This document shows, in pieces, positions 15,220 to 24,180 of a DNA stretch of 47,789 bases. The notes beneath the pieces are model-generated. The model saw only the letters and a program-made list of their open reading frames with translations, was not told the DNA's origin and ran no database searches. Made by a program: the position numbers and the translations under genes. The number at the start of each line of letters is the position of its first letter. The stretch's first letter is position 1. Origin of the DNA: an uncultured Clostridia bacterium (GTDB lineage Bacteria > Bacillota > Clostridia > UMGS1810); assembly GCA_934463115.1 (NCBI GenBank), contig CAKSIN010000017.1, positions 1 to 47,789 of the forward strand, in the 5' to 3' direction.

Positions 15220-16152
15220 TTAAATATATGACCTCAACACAACAGCATTTCCGCTCATCTTCACATTTCCGACATATGCCGGAACAAGGAGCGAATCGCC
15301 CTTTTTGCACGAAATTCCGTTTATTTCGGCATTTCCCTCACACACAATAAGTGTTTCAAAACGTCGGTTATCCACAGTGTAATCATGCTCGCCTTTTAAA
15401 GTAATTTTTTCGGTAGTAAAAAATTCACACGATTCAAGAACACCGTTTTCAATATCGTGCTTCGGAGTATGTACGGATTTTTTCAGGTTAAGAACATCCT
15501 TTGCCTTTTCAACATGCAGCTCGCGTGCATTGCCGTTTGCATCACGGCGGTCATAGTCGTACACTCTGTAGGTTGTATCGGAATTTTGTTGAATTTCCGC
15601 TATCATCAGACCTTTTCCTATTGCATGCAGCATTCCGGACGGTATAAAGAAGCTGTCGCCCTTTTTGCACTCCACAAAGTTAACATAATCGAGCAATGTA
15701 TTGTCGGCTATGGCACTTTCCAGCTGCTGCTTGGTTATATCCTGCTTAAATCCGTAAATCAGCTTTGCACCCTCTTTGGCATCCATAACATACCACATCT
15801 CGGTTTTGCCCTTTTCGCCGTTTTCGTTCCTGTAGGCATAATCATCATCAGGGTGAACCTGAACAGACAGATTGTCGTTTGCGTCTATAAATTTTATAAG
15901 AAGCGGAAAACGTCCGCCCTGCTCTGCAATTCTGTCACCGAGGAGCTGCTTTCCAAATATATCGGCAAGCTCATTTATTGTCCTGCCGTCATACTCGCCG
16001 CCGCACACCGTACTTTCGCCGTTTTTGTGCGCAGCTATTTCCCAGCTCTCGGCAGTGCGCTCAAACGGAGTATTCTTTTCGTATTCGTCTTTCAGCCTTG
16101 TTCCGCCCCATATGTAGTCTTTAAACACCGGATTCATCTTAAATAATTGCAT
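15220..16152 (-). CDS. manA: Mannose-6-phosphate isomerase, class I
   Basis: A 310-aa zinc enzyme interconverting mannose-6-phosphate and fructose-6-phosphate, feeding mannose use and GDP-mannose synthesis. Seen: the family opening MNPVFKDYIWGGTRLKDEY, the metal ligands in QVHPDD and KTEMWYV, and IPSGMLHAIGKG with a further His ligand, followed by the IQQNSDTTYRVYDYDR substrate loop. It belongs to the short Firmicute type (about 310-320 aa). ATG 16152 is chosen because GGAAAGGAAG lies 7 bp upstream; earlier in-frame codons up to 16206 run into the terminator region. It is preceded by a strong terminator, so it has its own promoter or limited read-through. Confidence 0.93.
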   Translation of the reverse strand: MQLFKMNPVFKDYIWGGTRLKDEYEKNTPFERTAESWEIAAHKNGESTVCGGEYDGRTINELADIFGKQLLGDRIAEQGGRFPLLIKFIDANDNLSVQVHPDDDYAYRNENGEKGKTEMWYVMDAKEGAKLIYGFKQDITKQQLESAIADNTLLDYVNFVECKKGDSFFIPSGMLHAIGKGLMIAEIQQNSDTTYRVYDYDRRDANGNARELHVEKAKDVLNLKKSVHTPKHDIENGVLESCEFFTTEKITLKGEHDYTVDNRRFETLIVCEGNAEINGISCKKGDSLLVPAYVGNVKMSGNAVVLRSYI

Positions 16153-16187
16153 TGTAATTCTTCCTTTCCGCATAAATTTCCGTTCAA

Positions 16188-16221
16188 ACGGGCTGTAAAA
16201 AATCACTTTTTTACAGCCCGT
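16188..16221. terminator. Intrinsic terminator ending the prsA-to-dgt gene run
   Basis: ACGGGCTGTAAAAAA (16188-16202), loop TCAC, TTTTTTACAGCCCGT (16207-16221). It lies 8 bp after the prsA-like stop codon on the minus strand. The stem incorporates its own T-tract. Confidence 0.85.
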
Positions 16222-16228
16222 GCCGAAA

Positions 16229-17299
16229 TTATTGATTGTTGCCGCTTGTACCGTTATTTACTATAGTAGGTTTAACGGCATCGTATATCTTGTCGTTAAC
16301 ATCAATCTTGGCATCCGCTTTCCATTTTTTGGTGAGTTTATCCACCTCGGGGGTTGCCATATTGTATTCAATCTCGCTCATATATTCCTTTTCCTGTGTA
16401 CCGTTCATATCAAACGGAACACGCTTGATAATGTGATATCCGTATGATGTCTGAACAATTCCGCTGACCTGGTTTTCTTTGAGCGAAAATGCGCTGTCTT
16501 CAAACTCCTGTACCATCTGACCGGTTGTAAACACATATCCGTCCGGAGCACTCTTTAATCCCGGATCCTCGCTGTATTGATTCATAAGTTCGTCGAAATC
16601 TCCGCCGGCTCTGATTTTGGCGAGAGTCTGCTCGGCAAGCTCCTTTTTCTTGGCAATTTCTTCATCGCTGAGCGGCTGATTTGTCGAGTTGTCCTGCGTT
16701 AAAAACAAAATGTGCTTTGCCTTTACATATTTGGATTCAAACTCCGACTTTGCGGCAGCTTCGTCCACTTTTATCTTGCCTTCCTCGATATACTTCATAA
16801 TGAGCTTTTGAATGTATCGCGATTCCGTGTACAGCTCGGTATAGGTTTCTATGTCCGTTCCGATCTGCTTAATCTGGCTCATAATACTGTCATTCTGCTT
16901 CATCTGACCAATCTGAGACGTAATATAATTCTGCTCCTCGGTTGTGAGCTTTACTCCCTCGTTTATAGCCTTTTTGTATTTAAGAACATCCTCAACCATT
17001 GCGGCGAGAGCATTCTCCTTTGCAATTTCAAGAGCGGTTTTGCCGTCTGTTTTCTGCTGCCAGAAATCCTTGCTAATGGATGCGGTGTCTGTTATTCCCG
17101 CTTTGGTGAGCAGTTCGTCCTGTTCATTGTAAAAATAATAACTGAATCTCTCTTTGGAATATGATTCACCGTCTATGGTAACAATAGCGTTTTCAGCTTC
17201 TTTTTTCTTTATCGCCTTTTCCGATTCACCTATCATGGAGCATCCGGACAAAAGCGAAATTGCGCAAACAGCCGCAACAGTCCTAAAAATCTTCTTCAT
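16229..17299 (-). CDS. PrsA/SurA-like parvulin foldase lipoprotein
   Basis: A 356-aa extracytoplasmic peptidyl-prolyl isomerase. The lipobox LLSGCS (Cys about residue 20) indicates a membrane lipoprotein. An N-terminal SurA-like helical region (about 40-200) is followed by a parvulin domain (about 205-310): VKAKHILFL, GGDFDELMNQYSEDPG, FTTGQMVQEFEDSAF and TSYGYHIIKR. The C-terminal tail is Asn/Gly-rich. ATG 17299 has GGAGG upstream; an earlier in-frame codon at 17338 would add a non-signal segment before the lipoprotein signal. It is the last gene of the long minus-strand run after mfd and likely folds secreted proteins such as the SLH proteins nearby. Confidence 0.9.
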   Translation of the reverse strand: MKKIFRTVAAVCAISLLSGCSMIGESEKAIKKKEAENAIVTIDGESYSKERFSYYFYNEQDELLTKAGITDTASISKDFWQQKTDGKTALEIAKENALAAMVEDVLKYKKAINEGVKLTTEEQNYITSQIGQMKQNDSIMSQIKQIGTDIETYTELYTESRYIQKLIMKYIEEGKIKVDEAAAKSEFESKYVKAKHILFLTQDNSTNQPLSDEEIAKKKELAEQTLAKIRAGGDFDELMNQYSEDPGLKSAPDGYVFTTGQMVQEFEDSAFSLKENQVSGIVQTSYGYHIIKRVPFDMNGTQEKEYMSEIEYNMATPEVDKLTKKWKADAKIDVNDKIYDAVKPTIVNNGTSGNNQ

Positions 17300-17360
17300 A
17301 TAACATCCTCCCGTTATGCATTTGTCGGTCTTATTCATTCTTGGTAAGTACTATTATAAA

Positions 17361-20300
17361 CTACAACTGCGTTTCCTGTATCGTTTTTTTGAGTGTTTGT
17401 AATATAATCTTAATATTACCGAGAATATCTCCGTCGATTTCCCAGCTTAAATACGATACACTGCCCGACGAATACATGATTTTGCCCTTGTATTTATCCA
17501 TAAGTTCAATGAGTTTCTGCACCTCAGGTTCACGCGTCAGCGTAAACACAATCATTCCGTCCTTTTGTGATATGTCGGATATACCGAGTCCGGACGCCGT
17601 ACTGCGTATTTCGGCCAGCCGCATAAGGTCGTGCGTACACTGCGGAATATCGCCGTAGCGGTCTATAAATTCCGCCTCAACCTCCTCACGGTCGGTATCG
17701 GTTTCTATACCGGCTATTTTGCGGTACATCTCGATGCGCGCCTTTTCATCTGCGACAACATCATCGGGTATATATGCCGATACTTTGATATCAAGTGACG
17801 TATCGGTTTTCGGAACATATTCCTCTCCTTTAAGTTCCTTTACCGCTTCTTCCAGCAGACGGCAGTACATGTCGTATCCCACAAGGTTCATATTGCCGTG
17901 CTGCTCCTTGCCGAGAAGATTACCTGCGCCGCGTATTTCAAGATCACGCATTGCAATCTTGAACCCGGAGCCGAACTCCGTAAATTCGCGTATTGCACCG
18001 AGCCGTTTCTGCGCCACCGAATCGAGCACTTTGCCCTCACGATAAGTAAAATACGCATATGCCAGCCGATTCGACCTGCCGACTCTGCCCTTAAGCTGAT
18101 ACAGCTGCGACAGTCCGAGTCTGTCGGCATCTTCGATTATAATTGTATTTGCGTTCGGCACATCGAGCCCGGTTTCGATAATGGTTGTGCACACAAGCAC
18201 ATCTATATCACCTGAAAGCAGGTCGAGCATGATATTCTCCAGCTGAACCTCGCTCATTCGCCCGTGCGCCACAGCTATATTCGCATCGGGAACAAGTGCG
18301 CGCAGTCTTTCCGCAATGCGGTCTATTCCGTCTATACGGTTGTACAGATAGTAAACCTGCCCGGAGCGCGCCATTTCTCTTTCAATGGCATTTTTTACAA
18401 TCTGTGCATTGTACTCGGCAACAAATGTCTGAACCGGGTATCTGTCGACAGGCGGTGCGGTTATTACGCTAAGGTCGCGTATGCCGATCATAGCCATGTT
18501 CAGAGTGCGCGGAATCGGTGTTGCACTAAGTGTAAGAACATCCACGTCTTTTTTTATCTCTTTGAGCCGCTCCTTGTGCGAAACACCGAAACGCTGTTCC
18601 TCGTCTATAATAAGCATTCCGAGCGATTTGAATTTAACATCCTTTTGAATCAGCCTGTGTGTTCCTATAACCACATCCACTTCGCCCGTTTTGAGTTTTT
18701 CGATTATCTCCTGCTGTTGCTTTTTTGTTCTGAACCGACTGAGCATTTCAACATTTATGCAATATTCTTTCATTCTGGAAACAAAGGTGTTGTAGTGCTG
18801 CTGTGCCAGAATGGTTGTCGGCACAAGATATGCCACCTGCATACCCTCCATTACACACTTGAATGCCGCGCGCAGTGCCACCTCGGTTTTGCCGTAGCCG
18901 ACATCTCCGCACAGAAGTCTGTCCATGCACTTTCCGTTTTCCATATCGGACTTTACCTCGGCTATGCAGCGCAGCTGGTCTTCGGTTTCATCGTAGGCAA
19001 AATCGTTTTCAAACTGAATCTGCCAGTCGCTGTCCTTTTGAAACACATGTCCCTCGGCGCTGCTTCGCTGAGCATACAGTTTAATCATTCCCTCTGCCAG
19101 CTCCGCCACGCTGTGCTTAACCCTGTTTACGGTCTTTGCCCATTTTGCACCGCCGAGGCTGTTCAGGCGAACGGTTTTGTCTTCTTCCGTTCCGGAGTAT
19201 TTGTACAGCATACCGAGCTGCTCAACCGGAACATACAGGCAGTCGCTGCCGTGATATTTCAGCTTAATGTAATCACGTACAACCTTTTGAACTTCAAGCC
19301 GCTCAATTCCCACATACTGCCCTATTCCATGCGTTGTGTGAACAACATAATCACCGATACTGATTTCATCAAAGCTCTTAATGGCATCCTTTGCATTTGT
19401 CGGTTTTCTGCGGCGTTTTTTTCGTTTTATTTCCTCGCCGTCGGTCACCACAACCGTTTTGGCGGACGGAAATTCATATCCGCGTTCCACACTCCCCTCA
19501 ACGGCATAAACCTCTCCGTATTCCGGCAGGCGGCTTCCGTCGCCGACCGACACCGTTATTCCCTTATTTGCGAGCAATTCGCAAAGCGATTTAACCTTGC
19601 TTTCACTTGCAAGTGCCGCAACAATTCGGTAACCGCGGCTTTTCCAAAACACAATATCATCTATCATATATTCGGCATCTGCCGAGTATGCCTGCAAAGT
19701 TTTTGACGAAAACGACACAATAGCCTTTGGCAAAATGTCCGGTATATTATGCATCAGCGTGCTGACGGTAACCGACGGTCTGTCCGACAGTATTTTTGCA
19801 AAGTCGTTCCAGTCGTCAAAATATTTGCCCTTTATTCTCGGAAAAAGTCCTTTTTCCATAAGCTCCGATATAATCTCGTTTTGCTCCTTGTACCACACAG
19901 AAAGTTTTGAGTTAAGCCCTGCCGCATCGTCGGCAAAAATCATGCAATCGCCGAGATAATCCGTAACGCTCGGCAATTCGGAGTAAAAGTACGGCATATA
20001 TTTGTCTGCGGACGCAAAATAATGCGCAGAGGCAAATTTTTCCACGTCACGCAAAAGATTTTCGTTCTTTGAGCTTTTTATAATTTTGCATATGCCGTCG
20101 ACATCGTCATCGGTATAAAGCAGCTCGCGCGCCGGAGAAATAACCGCGCTGTCGCACCTAACCTCGGACAGCTGTGTTGCCGGGTTGAATGTGCGGACGG
20201 AATCCACCTCGTCGCCCCACAATTCTATTCTGTACGGCACTTTTTCCGACGGCGGAAAAACATCTATTATCGAACCGCGAACCGAAAACTGACCTATGCC

Positions 20301-20798
20301 CTCCACCGTGTTTTCGCGCTTGTAACCCATAAATACCAGGTCGGATATCAGTTTGTCCATATCCACGGCCGACTGCAAATCAATGCGGATTGTGTATTTT
20401 GAAAAAAGTTCCCTCGGGAGCGTATACGATGACAGCGCTGTTATTGTGGTTACAACAAAATCGGCGTCCTCCATTTCGTACAGGCTGCGTATGCGCTCAT
20501 GCTCACCCTTGCGGTTTGACGCGTCTATATCGTAAAAAATATATTCGCGCGGCGGAAAATATACCGGCGCACGCGAACAAAGGAAGGATAAATCTTTCAC
20601 TATCCTTCCCGCTTCGGTTTCGTCGGCGGCAACAACAAGGCACTTTTTGCCTGTTCTGCAGCCGAGCGAATATATTAACTGACTTTTTTGGCTTCCCGAT
20701 ACTCCGACGGCATGCAGGGGTGTTTCGCCCGACAAAAGCTTTTCCGATAATTCTTCAAACTCGCTCATGCCGTCGAGCAAATGCGCAAATGTGTTCAT
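17361..20798 (-). CDS. mfd: Transcription-repair coupling factor
   Basis: A 1145-aa Mfd, full length. It removes RNA polymerase stalled at DNA lesions and recruits UvrA. Domains in order: UvrB-homology region (about 1-350, with the GVSGSQKSQ pseudo-Walker loop), RNA polymerase-interaction domain with YVVHTTHGIGQYVGIERLEV (about 500), RecG-like translocase with Walker A LCGDVGYGKTEVAL, the DEEQRFGV box and LSATPIPRTLNM, helicase C with GRMSEVQLENIM and QLKGRVGRSNRLAYAY, and a C-terminal TRCF domain. It lies 13 bp after pth and upstream of the prsA-like gene, an order common in Firmicutes. Confidence 0.97.
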   Translation of the reverse strand: MNTFAHLLDGMSEFEELSEKLLSGETPLHAVGVSGSQKSQLIYSLGCRTGKKCLVVAADETEAGRIVKDLSFLCSRAPVYFPPREYIFYDIDASNRKGEHERIRSLYEMEDADFVVTTITALSSYTLPRELFSKYTIRIDLQSAVDMDKLISDLVFMGYKRENTVEGIGQFSVRGSIIDVFPPSEKVPYRIELWGDEVDSVRTFNPATQLSEVRCDSAVISPARELLYTDDDVDGICKIIKSSKNENLLRDVEKFASAHYFASADKYMPYFYSELPSVTDYLGDCMIFADDAAGLNSKLSVWYKEQNEIISELMEKGLFPRIKGKYFDDWNDFAKILSDRPSVTVSTLMHNIPDILPKAIVSFSSKTLQAYSADAEYMIDDIVFWKSRGYRIVAALASESKVKSLCELLANKGITVSVGDGSRLPEYGEVYAVEGSVERGYEFPSAKTVVVTDGEEIKRKKRRRKPTNAKDAIKSFDEISIGDYVVHTTHGIGQYVGIERLEVQKVVRDYIKLKYHGSDCLYVPVEQLGMLYKYSGTEEDKTVRLNSLGGAKWAKTVNRVKHSVAELAEGMIKLYAQRSSAEGHVFQKDSDWQIQFENDFAYDETEDQLRCIAEVKSDMENGKCMDRLLCGDVGYGKTEVALRAAFKCVMEGMQVAYLVPTTILAQQHYNTFVSRMKEYCINVEMLSRFRTKKQQQEIIEKLKTGEVDVVIGTHRLIQKDVKFKSLGMLIIDEEQRFGVSHKERLKEIKKDVDVLTLSATPIPRTLNMAMIGIRDLSVITAPPVDRYPVQTFVAEYNAQIVKNAIEREMARSGQVYYLYNRIDGIDRIAERLRALVPDANIAVAHGRMSEVQLENIMLDLLSGDIDVLVCTTIIETGLDVPNANTIIIEDADRLGLSQLYQLKGRVGRSNRLAYAYFTYREGKVLDSVAQKRLGAIREFTEFGSGFKIAMRDLEIRGAGNLLGKEQHGNMNLVGYDMYCRLLEEAVKELKGEEYVPKTDTSLDIKVSAYIPDDVVADEKARIEMYRKIAGIETDTDREEVEAEFIDRYGDIPQCTHDLMRLAEIRSTASGLGISDISQKDGMIVFTLTREPEVQKLIELMDKYKGKIMYSSGSVSYLSWEIDGDILGNIKIILQTLKKTIQETQL

Positions 20799-20811
20799 TG
20801 TACCGACGCTC

Positions 20812-21381
20812 TCATTTCTTTGAATTAAATTTATTCATTGCGGCACCGACATCTTTTAAAATAATAGTCTCCACAGCCGAGACAACGTTGTTTGCCGTTG
20901 GTGTCAGAATTTCTATTTCCTCTTTTGAAAACTTTCCGAGGACAAAATCCGCAAGGTCGTAATCCTTGTTTTTCGGCGCTCCCACACCCATGCGTATCCG
21001 CACAAAATTGTCCGACGCAAGCTGATATATAATAGACTTTAGCCCGTTGTGTCCGCCGTCGCTGCCCTTTGCCCTGATACGTATTCTGCCGATTTCAAGG
21101 TTTATGTCATCACACACGATTATCACATTTTCAACAGGTATTTTGTAAAAATTCACGATATCGCGTATGCTCTCTCCGCTGAGATTCATATATGTCTGCG
21201 GTTTTGCCACAAGAACTTTTTCGCCGTGAAAAACCGTGTCCATCATAACCGCCTTATGCTTTATTTTGTTGAGCCGAATCCCCCAGTTATGCGCAAGAAG
21301 GTCTATTGTTTCAAATCCTATGTTATGCCGCGTTCCCTCATATTTGCGCTCCGGGTTTCCGAGTCCTGCTACAAGATACAT
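20812..21381 (-). CDS. pth: Peptidyl-tRNA hydrolase
   Basis: A 189-aa enzyme that releases tRNA from prematurely dropped peptidyl-tRNA. Seen: GLGNPERKYEGTRHNIGFE with catalytic His in RHN (about residue 20), VAKPQTYMNLSGESI (substrate-contacting Asn), the DDINLEIG segment with the catalytic Asp, and KGSDGGHNGLKSII. Usual size for the family. AAAGGATATTGAA precedes ATG 21381. It lies between glmU (18 bp) and mfd (13 bp), the standard Firmicute pth-mfd order. Confidence 0.96.
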   Translation of the reverse strand: MYLVAGLGNPERKYEGTRHNIGFETIDLLAHNWGIRLNKIKHKAVMMDTVFHGEKVLVAKPQTYMNLSGESIRDIVNFYKIPVENVIIVCDDINLEIGRIRIRAKGSDGGHNGLKSIIYQLASDNFVRIRMGVGAPKNKDYDLADFVLGKFSKEEIEILTPTANNVVSAVETIILKDVGAAMNKFNSKK

Positions 21382-21399
21382 TTCAATATCCTTTCCGTA

Positions 21400-22782
21400 T
21401 TATTTATTCTTGGTATTCCAGCCGGCATTTTTTGCCCAATCCTTTTTGTCTATCTGGCGGGCGCGCGCTATAGCGAGCGAATATGCCTCGACATCGTTTG
21501 TAATGGTGGAACCTGCCGCTATAAATGCATTGTTCTCCACCGTAACCGGCGCAACAAGATTTGTATTGCAGCCGATAAATGCGTTGTCGCCTATAACCGT
21601 TCTGTGCTTGCTGAGACCGTCATAATTTACGGTAACCGTTCCGCAGCCGAAGTTTACACCGCTTCCAACATCACTGTCGCCCACATATGTGAGATGCGAA
21701 ACCTTTGTGCCGTCGCCTATCGTTGCATTTTTAATTTCCACAAAATCTCCTATCTTGACATCCGAACCGATAACCGAATTCGGGCGGACATATGCGAACG
21801 GGCCAACGGAGGTATTTTCCGCAATTTTGCTGTCGGTAACAACCGAGTTTATAACCTCTGTGCCGCAGCCGATATCGGAATTTACAATTGTTGATGACGG
21901 TCCTATAATGCACCCGGAGGCAATATGAGTGTTTCCGCGCAAAAATGTTGACGGATAAACAACAGTGTCGGGTTCAATCGTGACCGTATCGTCAACATAC
22001 GTGTTGTCGGGATCGATAAACGTTACACCGCTCATCATCAGCTTGTTTATAATTCTTGCCTGCATAATCTTCTGCACTGCGGCAAGATTCACCCTGTCGT
22101 TTATACCAAGTATTTCTTCGGGGTTGCACAGCGGCGACGCGTCAACTCGTTTGCCCTCTTTTCTGAGTATTTCCATCGTATCGGTAAGGTAGTATTCCCC
22201 TTGTGAATTATTATTTGTAATTTTTTTGAGTGCGCTCAGCAAATCTTTTGCGTTAAAGCAGTACATGCCGGAATTAATCTCTTTGATTTTTCTTTCTTCT
22301 TCAGTTGCGTCCTTGTGTTCTGTTATACGTAAAAAAGCGCCGTTTGAGTCTCGGACAATTCTTCCGTAGCCGTCGGCATTGTCAAGAACGGCTGTTATGC
22401 ATGTAACGCTGTTTGATTTTTCAGTGTGATATTTAACGGCGGATTCTATCATTTCCGATGTGATTAGCGGAGTGTCGCCGTTTAATATGACTATTGTGCC
22501 GTCGTAACTGTCAAAGTTGTCTGCCGCCATCATTACGGCATGACCGGTTCCCAGACGCTGCTCCTGAACGGCATATGTCTTATCGGCGCCGAGTGACGAC
22601 ATAACATCCTCTTTCTTGTGCCCGACGACAACAACCGTTTTTTCGCTTCCGGCATTTGCCGCCGCGTCATATACCCAGCGGACGAGCGGTCTTGAGCAAA
22701 CCTCGTGCAGCACCTTACTCTTGTCTGATTTCATGCGCGTTCCCATTCCGGCCGCAAGTATTATTGCAGAAAAATTTTCCAT
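21400..22782 (-). CDS. glmU: Bifunctional UDP-GlcNAc pyrophosphorylase / GlcN-1-P acetyltransferase
   Basis: A 460-aa GlmU making UDP-GlcNAc for peptidoglycan and wall polymers. The N-terminal uridyltransferase has LAAGMGTRMKSDKSKVLHEV (residues about 7-26), EQRLGTGHAVMMA and ILNGDTPLI. The C-terminal half is a left-handed beta-helix of hexapeptide repeats ending with FIGCNTNLVAPVTVENNAFI and IARARQIDKKDW (acetyltransferase). ATG 22782 is chosen because GGGGG is just upstream; an earlier in-frame codon at 22869 overlaps murI. Neighbours murI and pth fit a cell-wall and translation housekeeping block. Confidence 0.96.
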   Translation of the reverse strand: MENFSAIILAAGMGTRMKSDKSKVLHEVCSRPLVRWVYDAAANAGSEKTVVVVGHKKEDVMSSLGADKTYAVQEQRLGTGHAVMMAADNFDSYDGTIVILNGDTPLITSEMIESAVKYHTEKSNSVTCITAVLDNADGYGRIVRDSNGAFLRITEHKDATEEERKIKEINSGMYCFNAKDLLSALKKITNNNSQGEYYLTDTMEILRKEGKRVDASPLCNPEEILGINDRVNLAAVQKIMQARIINKLMMSGVTFIDPDNTYVDDTVTIEPDTVVYPSTFLRGNTHIASGCIIGPSSTIVNSDIGCGTEVINSVVTDSKIAENTSVGPFAYVRPNSVIGSDVKIGDFVEIKNATIGDGTKVSHLTYVGDSDVGSGVNFGCGTVTVNYDGLSKHRTVIGDNAFIGCNTNLVAPVTVENNAFIAAGSTITNDVEAYSLAIARARQIDKKDWAKNAGWNTKNK

Positions 22783-22807
22783 AGTAATATATCCCCCTGA
22801 TTCATAT

Positions 22808-23584
22808 TCAGAATTTCTGATTGTATAACATCTTTCGGCAAAGCTCAATTTCGGCTTCGTCATTTGCACTGTTTAAAAATATCACACTGCCGCCCGCGGT
22901 GCGTTTGAGCAAATTCTGCTTTTCGAGGCAGCGTTTTGTTTGCCTTGCAGTTCCCGCACCGCCGTCAAAAATCTTTGCGTGCGGAAGCATTTTTTGTATG
23001 CTGTCTGCGGCGAACGGATAATGAGTGCAGCCGAGCACAACCGATGTCACACGCGATGTGTTTATCGGTGCAAAAAGCTGCGTCAGATATTCGTCCATGC
23101 GCTCACCCGTGTATTCGCCGTGCTCAATAAGCTCCATCAGCCCCGGGCACGGAAGCGAAATAATCTCACCCCTGTCGGAAAAAGATTCGCACAGCTTTTG
23201 AAATTTTGTTTCTCTGAGCGTAAGCGGTGTTGCCATAACCAGCACACACGGGTTATCGCAGCAGTTGACCGCCGGTTTGAGCGCAGGCTCAATTCCGACG
23301 ACAGGCATGTCCGCGTATCTGTTGCGCAGTTCGTCTATACACACGCTCGTTGCGGTGTTGCATGCCACTACAATTGCCTTGACACCGATATCCGTCAGTT
23401 TTCTTGCGCTTTCCCCGGCAAGAAACGATATTTGCGAATGGCTCTTTGTGCCATACGGGGCGTTTGCCGAATCTCCGTAGTAAACAAAGTCCTCGCCCGG
23501 CATAAGCCGCACCAATTCTCTAAGGACGCTGATACCGCCGACTCCGGAATCGAGCACACCGATTGGTAGTTCACATTTGTTCAT
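22808..23584 (-). CDS. murI: Glutamate racemase
   Basis: A 258-aa cofactor-independent racemase making D-glutamate for peptidoglycan. Seen: the opening IGVLDSGVGGISVLREL, YYGDSANAPYGTKS, the first catalytic Cys in VACNTATSV (about residue 75) and the second in LGCTHYPF (about 186). Family length is normal. It is 25 bp upstream of glmU and 23 bp downstream of the gerM-like gene, so the operon couples D-Glu and UDP-GlcNAc supply. Confidence 0.95.
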   Translation of the reverse strand: MNKCELPIGVLDSGVGGISVLRELVRLMPGEDFVYYGDSANAPYGTKSHSQISFLAGESARKLTDIGVKAIVVACNTATSVCIDELRNRYADMPVVGIEPALKPAVNCCDNPCVLVMATPLTLRETKFQKLCESFSDRGEIISLPCPGLMELIEHGEYTGERMDEYLTQLFAPINTSRVTSVVLGCTHYPFAADSIQKMLPHAKIFDGGAGTARQTKRCLEKQNLLKRTAGGSVIFLNSANDEAEIELCRKMLYNQKF

Positions 23585-23607
23585 TGTTAAAATCCCTCTG
23601 TCTGCGG

Positions 23608-24162
23608 TTATTTTTTGTTGTATGATTCATCTGCCGTAAACGGCTCGTCAAATATCAGACTGCCGAAAATTTCCTGCTTTTCGCCGTCTATGAGAAACTG
23701 CACTTCGTCTATACCGTCAATCGACGTGAGCGAATTTACCAGTGAATACAGACACAGTGTGCTCTCTGTCGCACCGTTTGACGCTCCGACAAACTCACTG
23801 CTCAAGTCCACTGTACACAGGTTACCCTCGCGCTTAACCGAAATGAGTTTCGTACCCTCCGGGATAAGCGACACAAGCTCCTTGTTGTCTGTTCCGCGTA
23901 TCAGTTCAGACACCACAACGGCTTCTTCGGAAAGTCCGTCGTCTTTAACCTCCCGTTCCTCCGGAATGAGGCAGCGTCCTGCCGAATCAGCAAAATACAG
24001 CTTAACTTTTATTGTTGATTCCTTTGTATTGCTACCGGTATCTTTCACCGTTTTCGATTTTGATGTTTCGGTGTCCTTTTTGTCGTTGACATTTGATTTC
24101 TTGGAGCAGGACGCAGCAAATAACATCACTAAAGCCATAAGCAAGCAAACAATTTTTTTCAT
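23608..24162 (-). CDS. GerM-domain lipoprotein
   Basis: A 184-aa lipoprotein with signal and lipobox FAASCSKKS (Cys about residue 19). A Lys/Thr/Ser-rich linker leads to one GerM domain (about 52-175: VKLYFADSAGRCLIPEEREV, LIRGTDNKELVSLIPEGTKL, LCTVDLSSEFVG, VQFLIDGEKQEIFG). GerM proteins in Bacillus act in sporulation and germination and bind the cell envelope; many Clostridia carry single-domain versions beside murI. ATG 24162 follows GGAGTG; an earlier in-frame codon at 24171 is less well placed. It is 18 bp after the sensor kinase gene. Confidence 0.88.
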   Translation of the reverse strand: MKKIVCLLMALVMLFAASCSKKSNVNDKKDTETSKSKTVKDTGSNTKESTIKVKLYFADSAGRCLIPEEREVKDDGLSEEAVVVSELIRGTDNKELVSLIPEGTKLISVKREGNLCTVDLSSEFVGASNGATESTLCLYSLVNSLTSIDGIDEVQFLIDGEKQEIFGSLIFDEPFTADESYNKK

Positions 24163-24180
24163 ACAAATCACTCCTTTGTA

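Noticed and set aside
18264..19706. A 480-codon plus-strand open frame opposite mfd
   Set aside because: Shadow of the well-supported mfd coding sequence. The translated protein is Cys/His/Phe-rich with no domain, and there is no initiation site.
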